Positions 17,202 to 25,374 of a stretch of 64,000 nt of DNA are shown piece by piece. This DNA comes from Gammaproteobacteria bacterium. Lineage in GTDB: Bacteria > Pseudomonadota > Gammaproteobacteria > Pseudomonadales > Azotimanducaceae. Position 1 is the first letter of the stretch, and every line of letters starts with the position of its first letter. Under the pieces are notes generated by a model. It was given only the letters and a program-made list of their open reading frames with translations, had not been told where the DNA came from and did no database searches. The DNA lies in NCBI GenBank assembly GCA_002684495.1, contig NYVG01000002.1:120970-184969 (forward strand), in the 5' to 3' direction. A program made the translations under genes and the position numbers.

Positions 17202-17239
17202 AGTTTCATTCCTGTCTTTAGTTGTATTGATTTAGCTCG

Positions 17240-18364
17240 TCACGGGTCTGGTTCAAATTGAAACTGACGATGAATCTCGATGATTCCGGGCGTGACAGCG
17301 ACCATCCAGACCAATGCCGCAATACCCACCGATGTCAGGGGCAACAGCAGCAACGCAACAATCCAGGCGGCGAGAAAGATATAGGTACGCCGCATCGCCG
17401 TCCGGGCACGAGCGAACCCGCCACTCCCATCGCGGTCCAACGACAACGATGTCGGTCGAATGAACCAACCATTCGCCAGATGGATCCAGAGACTAAAGAG
17501 CCACGGGGGATCTTTCTCTGTCAAAGTCGGCTCTACATCCAGATCGGCATCGCAAGTCGATGCCATGCCTGCCTGAATACGATCCCAGGTATACCTGGGA
17601 TCGGGTCTAGCACCTGCACCGCCGATGTTGCTCATCTTCGGAACAGCACGCCAGCGATAGAGCACCCGTGCCTTCTCATCGATGGCGATGACCGCCGGCT
17701 GGAAATATCCCTTTGGATGGTTGGCCCAGCTCCGCTCGCGCAGATGACCGGTGTCTTCGTTATAGAAGATGTCGAGCCACCCACGCGCCTTCAGATCTTC
17801 CCTGATTTCGTGGTGGGGGTCGCCGATCACCGGGATGGTCATTTCCCAAGTGACCTCAGCTTCAGAGGCCAACGAATGCGGCTCACTCGAGATGCCGAAG
17901 ACTTCCCCTCCAGCTGCTCTAATCTCTTCGACCACTCCAGCAGTCTCATAGCCACGTAACTCGCGGCGACATGGGGGTCACCAGAGTCCACGGTAGAAGA
18001 GCAGCACCACAAACTTATGGCGCCCCATCTCGGCTTCGAGCCAACCGCTTCGTACACCGACCGGAGGATCGAGAAGCGGGGGAATCTCTCTTTCCGCCGC
18101 ATCGACAAAACCGAACTGGTATCCATCACCTGACGGATCAACCCGAACCTGTTCGCGCGCGCAAATCTCGCCATCACAAAGCACAAGCCCGAGTTCGTAC
18201 CCTTCCCCAGCTTCTGCATGCAACGCCTGTTCGTAATCGACCAGCCCCGTGAGCTCATAGCTGCGCGCCTGGGTTTCGTTGATCCACGAGACCGCGGCAT
18301 CTGCCTGCGGGCGCAAGATCGTCGGAATGTTCTCATCATGCTGCATGGGAAATCTGCACTCCAT
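17240..18364 (-). CDS. Candidate selenoprotein: membrane-anchored peroxiredoxin/redoxin-like protein with in-frame UGA (Sec)
   Basis: One continuous frame of 374 residues if the TGA at 17980-17978 is read as selenocysteine (residue 129). The frame before it ends LLFYRGLW and the same frame resumes PPC-RRELRGYE, giving RGLW-U-PPC. Redoxin/AhpC-TSA-like proteins have RGxWCPxCRxxL here, so Sec replaces the first Cys of CxxC. The domain goes on through GGEVFGISSEPHSLA (residues about 154-168), PVIGDP and AVIAIDEKARVLYRWR, typical thioredoxin-fold strands. An N-terminal extension of about 95 residues is unassigned. Two hydrophobic segments (roughly 325-360) form a C-terminal membrane anchor. A SECIS-like hairpin follows the UGA (17951-17967). 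The start may be the ATG at 18364 or at 18346. It lies in an operon with an arylsulfatase upstream and a DUF1330 gene downstream. Alternative: a nonsense mutation splitting a cysteine-type gene. No selA, selB, selC or selD is in the window. Confidence 0.75.
17951..17967 (-). promoter_or_regulatory. Putative bacterial SECIS element
   Basis: In the mRNA, ten bases after the UGA, GCCGCG (17967-17962) pairs with CGUGGC (17956-17951). This gives a 6-bp stem with one G-U pair, closed by a five-base loop AGUUA. The loop has G at its second position. Bacterial SECIS elements are short stem-loops about 11 bases downstream of UGA with a G among the first two loop bases, which SelB recognises. Spacing, stem and loop all agree. 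Confidence 0.65.
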
Positions 18365-18487
18365 TGGTCTTCAGCCATGCCGGTCCGCCGAACAGTTGGC
18401 CTGATGATAGAAAAGAGGTTCTCGTACTCCGATTCTAGGCAACAGGTCGCCTCAGATCGAATACCGGGAAAACCGGCTCACAACATC

Positions 18488-20176
18488 TCAGTTTGTCCAG
18501 TAGACGTACTCGTCATCCGGCGCATCGGGGATCGAAAGGTCCTTGTCGATGTTGATTCCCATTGAAGCTGTGCTCGGCCATATCGACGCCGCCTGTTCAG
18601 CATTGTGCGCCTCCAGCGCCGCCTCTAGTTCGGCGACCTTCTTCGGGTGCTTTTCTGAGAGGTCCACCCGCTCGGTTGGATCGGCCTGGAGGTCGAATAA
18701 CCACTTGCGGGACTCGGCACCAGGCGGGCGACTGACATTGAGCTTCCAACCATCGACAAGCGCGGTCTGGGAAGAGCCGCTTCGCCAGAACAGTCTCTCG
18801 TGCGTCACCCCTGCTGTTTCACTATCGACCTGGCCACTGACAAACGGGAGGAGGTCGATGCCGTCGATCTTGCGATCAGCCGGCAGCGCGGCACCGGCCG
18901 CGGTTGCTGCCGTTGCAAACAGATCGAAGTGGTGCACGGGCTGGGTCACAGTCGTACCCTCTGGGATCATTCCGGGCCACCTAATGAAGTAGGGAACACG
19001 GAGCCCGCCTTTGAAAAGCGTCATCTTCCAGCCTCGATAGGGAGCATTCACATCAGGCAGCCCTATGTAGCCTGCTGCGCCATTGTCCGACGTGAAGATC
19101 ACAAGGGTGTTTTCTTCGAGGCCGTTATCCTGCAGGGCATCCAGCACCTGACCGACCCCGCGATCGAGGGCCCGGATCATCGCCGCGTAGACCCGTTCTC
19201 GATGGAGCTTTATGTGTGAGAGGGCTTCGTAATCTTCCTTCGTCGCCTGCAGCGGCGTATGCGGCGCCCAATGTGCAAGATACAGAAAAAAGGGGCGATC
19301 CTTATTCGCTTCGATGACCTTGACCGCTTCTTCGCTGTAGTAGTCGGTCAGGTATTTTTCCGGTTCGAACTTTTCGCCGCCGTTGAAGGACACGGCGAAC
19401 TGGAGCGCACTCCAGAGGAAGCGATCAATGCTGTCGAACTCCTGTTTCGCATTCACCACATTGGGATCGTCCTTCGGCAGGTAGAGCCCAATGTCCATCA
19501 GGAGACTCTCGTCGAAGCCTTGCGCCTCGGGCGTCATCCCTTCCGCTTGCCCAAGATGCCACTTGCCGATGTGGGCGGTGTGATACCCCTGCCCTTTCAG
19601 CAGTTCCGCAAGCGTGATCTCGGAACCAGGCATTCCAAGGTCGAGCATTGAGCCCGGCGATTCCCCGTCTTCATTCCTGATGGTCGGGCGCATTGGTGCA
19701 GCGTTCTGACTCCTTATCATGCGGAGCATGGTGGACATGCCGGGTGGGACCGGTGTGAACTCGAATCCAAAGCGAGTGCCATAGCGACCACTCATGAGCG
19801 CCGCTCGGGAAGGCGCGCAGGTGGCATTGGCCGCATAGCCGTTAACAAAGTTGACGCCCTCCGCGGCCAGAGAATCGATGTTCGGCGTGGGAACGGTTCC
19901 ACCGGCGACGCCGCCGCCAGCAAAGGTCAAATCGTTCCAGCCGAGATGGTCGGCCAAGATCAGCACGATGTTCGGAGGACGATCGGCGAGGGCTCGACCT
20001 TCCGAGTCTGCACCGGACTGCCATTCAACGGCGACATTAGAGCCGACGGGGTTCATCCGTGGCACGGCGAGCTCGAAGATCGAAAGGACCACAACGGCAC
20101 GATTGGCCCAAACTAGGGACACAAGCAATGCGAGCCCTACAGCCACGGTCAGGCTGACTTTTCCGAGTTTGCTCAT
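18488..20176 (-). CDS. Arylsulfatase (type I, formylglycine-dependent)
   Basis: A 562-residue sulfatase with an N-terminal membrane or signal segment (residues 6-24). The metal site begins at NIVLILADHLGWND. The sulfatase signature is CAPSRAALMSGR with Cys120 as the residue converted to formylglycine. HIGKWHLGQ and LVIFTSDNGA provide the other catalytic-site residues. It hydrolyses sulfate esters, probably in the periplasm; the desulfated substrate may be handled by the operon's CoA-transferase and hydrolase. An AGGAG sits six bases before the ATG, overlapping the end of the preceding gene. No formylglycine-generating enzyme lies in the window. Confidence 0.93.
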   Translation of the reverse strand: MSKLGKVSLTVAVGLALLVSLVWANRAVVVLSIFELAVPRMNPVGSNVAVEWQSGADSEGRALADRPPNIVLILADHLGWNDLTFAGGGVAGGTVPTPNIDSLAAEGVNFVNGYAANATCAPSRAALMSGRYGTRFGFEFTPVPPGMSTMLRMIRSQNAAPMRPTIRNEDGESPGSMLDLGMPGSEITLAELLKGQGYHTAHIGKWHLGQAEGMTPEAQGFDESLLMDIGLYLPKDDPNVVNAKQEFDSIDRFLWSALQFAVSFNGGEKFEPEKYLTDYYSEEAVKVIEANKDRPFFLYLAHWAPHTPLQATKEDYEALSHIKLHRERVYAAMIRALDRGVGQVLDALQDNGLEENTLVIFTSDNGAAGYIGLPDVNAPYRGWKMTLFKGGLRVPYFIRWPGMIPEGTTVTQPVHHFDLFATAATAAGAALPADRKIDGIDLLPFVSGQVDSETAGVTHERLFWRSGSSQTALVDGWKLNVSRPPGAESRKWLFDLQADPTERVDLSEKHPKKVAELEAALEAHNAEQAASIWPSTASMGINIDKDLSIPDAPDDEYVYWTN

Positions 20177-20185
20177 CAGTCTCTC

Positions 20186-21085
20186 CTATAGCTTCGATAG
20201 AAACGGCACCGTCACCACCGCCAGCGAGTCGCCTTGCTGCTTATCCTCACCGATACGATTCATGAAGGTGCTTCCGATCATGTTCTGCATATAATCGATC
20301 CCCGGGTAATAGACCGCTGCAACTGCGGAGAACTCCGCGTCACCTTCCACCGTTACCGCACGCCCCAAGTGCATCGGGCCATGGGCCCTCTCCGCCATCG
20401 CACTCATCAAGCTCTGAGTGTACGCATGATCCGCAGCTCTCTGCGCCGCGTCACCGGGCTTGATCAGGTTGAAAACCACCACGGCGTCTTCGCAGAGATG
20501 TCGAAGTTTCTCGAGCGTCTTCAGACCCTCGATCATGACCTTCTGCGACGGAAAGGCATCATTGCCCACTGGAACAAACGGAAAGTGGGAAGGCTTTCGT
20601 CGCAAGATATCAGTCGCGCGCAGCTTCAACAGGATTTGCGGAATCATCAGATTGGCGAGCACCGATCGCTGGAACCCATGGATATAGACCCGTTCGAAAC
20701 TTGCGAGCGCCTGCCGCTGCTCCGTCCGCTGTCGAGCTGCATCGAATGCCTGACAGGAGTCGTATTGAACAAGCAGCACGGCGTCCCAGTCGTTTTCAAC
20801 CTGTTCCGAGCGGACCAGTGCGACGGCAGCCTGACCGGCATAGACAATGGTTCCCCCACCGGGTGATTCAAGAACAGGGCGCAGGGAACGCACGGCCTCG
20901 ATCACGTCCGCACCCCGCTCGACCTTCAGATAGATCACCGCATGAAACATCCGGCTGGGATGCAGCACGGGCTGCTGATCCTGGACAATCTCACGGCGGG
21001 CCTTCAGATATCTGCGGTGCTGCCAGACGCACAGCCCGAGAATGGAGAGTCCGAGAACGCCAAGCAATGTAACAATGATGCTCAT
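20186..21085 (-). CDS. Membrane-anchored protein with two DUF1330-like domains
   Basis: A 299-residue protein. Residues 3-22 form a signal anchor, followed by a basic linker. Two ferredoxin-like repeats follow. The first (about 47-145) has FHAVIYLKVERGADVIEAVRSL and WDAVLLVQYDSCQAFDAA. The second (about 190-290) has AVVVFNLIKP, HLGRAVTVEGDAEFSAVAAV and a closing YMQNMIG. The pattern is that of two DUF1330 units fused in one chain and held at the membrane. It sits between the alpha/beta hydrolase and the sulfatase with gaps of about ten bases, so it belongs to the same operon. Function unknown. Confidence 0.65.
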   Translation of the reverse strand: MSIIVTLLGVLGLSILGLCVWQHRRYLKARREIVQDQQPVLHPSRMFHAVIYLKVERGADVIEAVRSLRPVLESPGGGTIVYAGQAAVALVRSEQVENDWDAVLLVQYDSCQAFDAARQRTEQRQALASFERVYIHGFQRSVLANLMIPQILLKLRATDILRRKPSHFPFVPVGNDAFPSQKVMIEGLKTLEKLRHLCEDAVVVFNLIKPGDAAQRAADHAYTQSLMSAMAERAHGPMHLGRAVTVEGDAEFSAVAAVYYPGIDYMQNMIGSTFMNRIGEDKQQGDSLAVVTVPFLSKL

Positions 21086-21096
21086 GTTCTATAGCC

Positions 21097-21864
21097 CTAC
21101 GCGCACTGCGCCGCGGCATGCCAATGCGCGATGAGGGCGTCCGCGCCAATGGCAGCCCCCTCACCAAACATCCACCAGTGATTGAAACCATTCAGGGTGA
21201 GAAGTTCGGCACCGAGAGTGGTGGCGACTTCCGTGTACATCTGCTGGGTCCCAGCGAAGTGGTCTTCCGTGGGGGCGAAGATAAGACCCGGGCGTTGTTC
21301 GGACTCAGCCAGGTATCTACTCAGATTGGCCATGGCCGGTTGGGCAGCGGAACGATACAGCCCCAGGATGCACCTGGCCATTTCCTCGTTCTGGTCAGCC
21401 GAGACGAGTTCGGCTGTGTCGGCGGGAACGCCGAAACCGATCAACATATTGGCTCGGTCGGCCAGCGTGCCTCCGAACAGTGCCGCCACAGATTGCTCTC
21501 CGACGTCGGGTGTCTGAAAGGCCCGGGCCATGTCGTGCCACTCGTAATCTACGTGCATGAGGCCTGCTGAATCCGTGGCCCAAGAACGGATCAGATCCGT
21601 GCGCCTTGCGAGGGCACCGTAGACGTGGCCTGCGCCCCAATCATGGCCCACCAGATCGACGTTTCCGCCGAGCACTTCCAGCTCAGCGATCAGCCAATCG
21701 CGGTAGCTCGACTGGATAGGTTCGAAGTCTTGCGGAACCGGTGCACCAAATCCCGGTGGCGTGAGCAGGTGAATGTCACCGATGCCGCGGGATTCGAGTG
21801 CTTCGACAAGCGCACTCCAGATAGCGCTGGTTTCAGGGACACCGTGAACGAAAGCTATGGGCAT
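21097..21864 (-). CDS. Alpha/beta hydrolase (epoxide hydrolase/haloalkane dehalogenase-like)
   Basis: 255 residues from the ATG at 21864, which has AGAGG five bases upstream. The frame is open further back to 22140, but that part overlaps the CoA-transferase gene and looks like a shadow. HGVPETSAIW forms the oxyanion-hole region, and VDLVGHDWGAGHVYG gives Asp as nucleophile, as in epoxide hydrolases and dehalogenases. The catalytic His is in GFNHWWMFGEG near residue 232. The Trp after the nucleophile is typical. It could open an epoxide or cleave a C-halogen bond; the substrate is unknown. Confidence 0.85.
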   Translation of the reverse strand: MPIAFVHGVPETSAIWSALVEALESRGIGDIHLLTPPGFGAPVPQDFEPIQSSYRDWLIAELEVLGGNVDLVGHDWGAGHVYGALARRTDLIRSWATDSAGLMHVDYEWHDMARAFQTPDVGEQSVAALFGGTLADRANMLIGFGVPADTAELVSADQNEEMARCILGLYRSAAQPAMANLSRYLAESEQRPGLIFAPTEDHFAGTQQMYTEVATTLGAELLTLNGFNHWWMFGEGAAIGADALIAHWHAAAQCA

Positions 21865-21902
21865 TTGGACCTCTGGATTGGATGAGTTGGGTAAGTCGAC
21901 GG

Positions 21903-24119
21903 CTATTCGAAACTTTCGAGCACGGCGGCGGGAAGAATGATTGGATCGTCTGATTCCTCGAAGCGAACGTGCGACGGCGCCGGAAAGTAGTTGATACTTC
22001 CATCCAGCTGTTTCTGGGCGATCACAGTGACAGCATCGAAATCGCGCGGGCATGGTCTTCCAACTTGCGCGTCCGACACGGGGGTCGCTTGCACGCGCAG
22101 GGAACGGAGCGTCTGGAGTGGAACAGGGGTCGACTCGCAACCGCCCTGAGGCTCCGGATTCGTGTATTGCCAGCCGCCGTCATCGCTCCTTGTCAGGGGC
22201 ATCGATGATGCGGGCACGGGGGGGAGGCCGGATCCAGTAACGATGCGATCTGGCTGAACGAACTGCGCATACTGGGCCAGACTGGTAGCGACCTGTACCC
22301 CGGATTGCCCTCGAATCCGTTCGAGAAGACCCAGGCTGATCGCGAACAGCCCGGAAGCGCCCGACCCGTAGTCGACCGACCCGGCGACACCGAGCCAGTT
22401 GCGGTAGCCACTTTCGCTCTCCTCCGCATACGCTTCGACGATGCCGCTTCCGATCTGGAGGAGCGGATCGTAGCCTGGCCAGTCGCTCCCTGGGTACGCA
22501 GAGATCGAGCAATAGATGGCCTCAGGGCGAATGGCGTGAACGGAATCCGCGTCAATCCCCAGGCTCTTCGCAGCCTCGGGGCGCATGTTCCGGACGACCA
22601 CGTCCGCTTCAACAATCAGCTCGCGAAGCCTCTGCTGCCCGGCCTCTGACGTGAGATCCAACGCGATGTTTTCCTTGCCGCGCTGGACGTCTGCGCCGAC
22701 GTTTATCTCGAGGAATTTTTCATGGTACGGCTCGGGAGCGCAGACGCGGATGACCTGGGCGCCATACTGCGCCAGAGTCAGGCCGCAATAGGGTGCAGCC
22801 ACCACGGTGGTGAATTCGAGTACTCGCAGACCACTCGTCAGACCCGCGGAGTTGGCTTGAGGGGTGGGTCCTTCCAGGGCGAACGCGGGCGCCTGATTCC
22901 AGGCCTCCAGAAGGTCCGCCGGGTCCGCCAAGATCGTCCGAGGTTCGAAGGACGGGCCAGGCCCTTCAGGCGGGCCGGCACTGGTTGCGACGGAGCGTCC
23001 AAGGGTGGCAATGGAACCGACGAGCGGATCGTCGAAGTCTGCACGCAAGCCCATCTCGCGAACGAAGGGCTGCTCGAGCCACTCTTCAGTAGTGCGGAAG
23101 ACGGTGGCCGGGACGACGGGTGCCAGAAGCTTCACCCAGTACTCGGAGCTCTGTCTGGCAAACGCCTGCGCCAACAGCGCCGCGAGCTTCCTATTCCTGC
23201 GAACCCCGAGACTGTTGGATCGATCGAAATCGCTGTCGCTGATGCCTACGACGCGAACCGCTTCGTCCCAGAGCCCCATGGCGCGCAACATGGCAGGCTT
23301 GTGTTTCCGTGAGCTGCTGATCACCTGGAGCTTCGAGGGCCCGTCGGCACAGTCCCAGGTTCGGGCGAACAAATCCATTCTTTTGTCAGCAATCATCTGC
23401 TCGAGCCAGTTTCTAAAAAACACCTGCGGGATCCAGCGGAGCCACGCCGGGATGGGTTTGTTGCCCGGGAACCCATTGATCAGGTGTGCTGTCTGCGCCT
23501 GGAAGAAACAGCCCGCCAGCGAGACCTGAATATGGTCTCCCCGGCCGCTACTAGCTCGACGCCCGAGGCCCAGGCATACGGCGGAAGCCGCATGTATTGC
23601 GGCGTAGGTGCTGGGCAGGGGCGTCCTCGTGTATTTGGTATCTCCGGGTTCAAATAGACGGTCGTAAAGATTCATATCGGTAAAGAGCCCTGTCGCGGCG
23701 CCGACGCGCCCGTCATCGGGTGGGTGCGTCTGCAGCGTGTCAAACTCGCACATCGTCACCAAGAGAAGCGAGGGGTGCTGGGTTCTGATCGTGACGGGGT
23801 CTAGCTCGGGGAGCTCCGTTGCGTAGGAAAGAATGACGACGTCGGCGCATGCAACGAGCCGTACGACATCCGCTGCGGTGGCGATGGGTGCCAGCACGTG
23901 CTTGTTTCGGTCGATGCCGGCCCGCGACCGGGCTTCCCGTGACCGCGCCCGGGCCGCTGCTTCCTCGATGGGTGCGTGATCCGGGTGCACGCCAACCCTT
24001 GCGACAAAAGCGCCCTGGTCAGCCAACAGCATACCGAGCAGCGAGGCCGCCCAGTTCCCTGCCGCGGAAATCTCGAGCACTCGCAGCCCCTCAAGGGCAT
24101 TCGATCCTTTCGGAGCCAA
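21903..24119 (-). CDS. Double-domain CaiB/BaiF family CoA-transferase
   Basis: A 738-residue protein made of two family III CoA-transferase halves. The first (about 1-400) opens GLRVLEISAAGNWAASLLGMLLADQGA, the second (about 425-735) opens GLRVLEFTTVVAAPYCGLTLAQYGAQVIRV. Ordinary members have about 400 residues and interlock as dimers, so this is a covalent pseudo-dimer. The second half keeps NMRPEAAKSLGID and VAGSVDYGSGASGL, where Asp would be the catalytic carboxylate. The first half lacks a clear equivalent and may be structural. The start is TTG at 24119, supported by AAGGAG. It probably activates an organic acid to its CoA ester in the island pathway. Confidence 0.9.
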   Translation of the reverse strand: MAPKGSNALEGLRVLEISAAGNWAASLLGMLLADQGAFVARVGVHPDHAPIEEAAARARSREARSRAGIDRNKHVLAPIATAADVVRLVACADVVILSYATELPELDPVTIRTQHPSLLLVTMCEFDTLQTHPPDDGRVGAATGLFTDMNLYDRLFEPGDTKYTRTPLPSTYAAIHAASAVCLGLGRRASSGRGDHIQVSLAGCFFQAQTAHLINGFPGNKPIPAWLRWIPQVFFRNWLEQMIADKRMDLFARTWDCADGPSKLQVISSSRKHKPAMLRAMGLWDEAVRVVGISDSDFDRSNSLGVRRNRKLAALLAQAFARQSSEYWVKLLAPVVPATVFRTTEEWLEQPFVREMGLRADFDDPLVGSIATLGRSVATSAGPPEGPGPSFEPRTILADPADLLEAWNQAPAFALEGPTPQANSAGLTSGLRVLEFTTVVAAPYCGLTLAQYGAQVIRVCAPEPYHEKFLEINVGADVQRGKENIALDLTSEAGQQRLRELIVEADVVVRNMRPEAAKSLGIDADSVHAIRPEAIYCSISAYPGSDWPGYDPLLQIGSGIVEAYAEESESGYRNWLGVAGSVDYGSGASGLFAISLGLLERIRGQSGVQVATSLAQYAQFVQPDRIVTGSGLPPVPASSMPLTRSDDGGWQYTNPEPQGGCESTPVPLQTLRSLRVQATPVSDAQVGRPCPRDFDAVTVIAQKQLDGSINYFPAPSHVRFEESDDPIILPAAVLESFE

Positions 24120-24312
24120 GTTTCTCTCCTTGCCTCAGTCACCTCCGAGCAGTCTCTCGAATAGGCTTCTGACCCTGCTGGTCTAGAACGCATAGATGCT
24201 CCCTTCCTTTTCATCCCGACAACAGGTCAACTCAGGTCAAATAAAAGGAAATGCGGCTCACGCGAGCCAGATTTGGCACTGTAGTCCTGAGATGTTGCGC
24301 GAATAATGCAGG

Positions 24313-25374
24313 TCAGCTCGAGCCAGGCTCAGAGCGATAGGCGAGGCGCCAATCTCGCGGTGCGACCCCGGTCCATCGTCGGAAGGCTTTCGTGAAACCA
24401 CTCGCGTCGCTAAAACCCAACTCATCAGCGATCTCTTCGACCGAAGCCTCGGTCCCCCCTAGCAGGGACGTCGCCCTTCGGAGCCGGAAAGAGTCTTTCA
24501 GACTTTGAAATGTCGCGTCGTCGGCCTTCAGTTTTCGCTTCAGCGTTGCGCTGGACATGTGGAGCGCTGCGCAGACTTCGTCCAGGTCGGGAACTTCTGG
24601 CTCACGTGACTGGAAGACGGCCCGCACTCGATCACTGATGTTGGCATCTGGATCCGAGCCTTCGAGTTGACGAAGCGCGATCGCGCGGAGTTCGGTGCTG
24701 GGCGAAAGCAGCGGCGTATCCAGATAGTCGGAGCAGAGCACTAATTCGACGTGCGGCGCATTGAAGGTGATCGTCATCCCTGGGGGAAGGCCTGCGCGAG
24801 ACAGCGAGAATCTATCCTCTGAATGCGTGACCTTGAGTGTGTTGGCAAATGGCGTCGCCATTGCGCCCGCCATTCGCCGCCCCCGCAGTTCATGGCCGAG
24901 CAGAATAACGATCGAGTTGAAGCGGTCGACGCCGTCATCGATCTCGACCTTTGGGTCGGGTGGACTCATCAGGACCACCATTTCCCTCTTTTCGGCTCGC
25001 ACCATGAGACGTTCGCTGTTACCGAGTTGGGGTCGGGCATAACGAAATCCCAACGCCGTCGCCTCGCGTAGCGTCTGACAGTTCTGCGCAAACATTCCCG
25101 CAGCGCCATGACGTAACTCGCTACCTCGACGAGCGAACCGATAGGCATGGTGCGGGTCTGGTCGCTGAGCGAGGAGACTTCGTATCAAACGGTAGTACGT
25201 TTTGCTTCCCACGAATCTGGGGAGCTGCACGACCTCATCGGGAGACAAACCAGCGCTGGCCAGGACCGACGACGCGTCTAGGCCGCATTCAGCTACGAAT
25301 TCGAGGAACACCGCGAGATACTCGGCCGCAACCGTGTGACGCCCCTCTCCGATCTTGTCAACTCGACTGCTCAC
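24313..25374 (-). CDS. AraC family transcriptional regulator
   Basis: 353 residues starting at GTG. The N-terminal 230 residues resemble the arabinose-binding-like domain of the OruR/ArgR-type AraC subgroup (EYLAVFLEFVAECGLDASSVL, YRFARRGSELRHGAAGMFAQNCQTLREAT). The C-terminal 100 residues are the double HTH: VPDLDEVCAALHMSSATLKRKLK and SVEEIADELGFSDASGFTKAFRRWTG. It is the first gene of the island and reads in the same direction as the six genes after it, with a 193-base gap likely holding the operon promoter. It is the obvious candidate activator, responding to the operon's substrate. Confidence 0.92.
   Translation of the reverse strand: MSSRVDKIGEGRHTVAAEYLAVFLEFVAECGLDASSVLASAGLSPDEVVQLPRFVGSKTYYRLIRSLLAQRPDPHHAYRFARRGSELRHGAAGMFAQNCQTLREATALGFRYARPQLGNSERLMVRAEKREMVVLMSPPDPKVEIDDGVDRFNSIVILLGHELRGRRMAGAMATPFANTLKVTHSEDRFSLSRAGLPPGMTITFNAPHVELVLCSDYLDTPLLSPSTELRAIALRQLEGSDPDANISDRVRAVFQSREPEVPDLDEVCAALHMSSATLKRKLKADDATFQSLKDSFRLRRATSLLGGTEASVEEIADELGFSDASGFTKAFRRWTGVAPRDWRLAYRSEPGSS

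Noticed and set aside
17978-17980. TGA read as an ordinary stop, giving two separate genes (17978-18364 and 17240-17935).
   Set aside because: Both parts are in the same frame and together make one thioredoxin fold with the redox motif exactly spanning the TGA; the second part alone would begin inside a helix without a ribosome binding site.
21865-22140. N-terminal extension of the alpha/beta hydrolase frame.
   Set aside because: It lies over the end of the CoA-transferase gene, is Arg/Pro/Ser-rich like a shadow frame, and the ATG at 21864 has a ribosome binding site.
22180-22615. Overlapping minus-strand frames of 110-140 codons.
   Set aside because: Arg- and Pro-rich alternative frames of the G+C-rich CoA-transferase gene; no independent signals.
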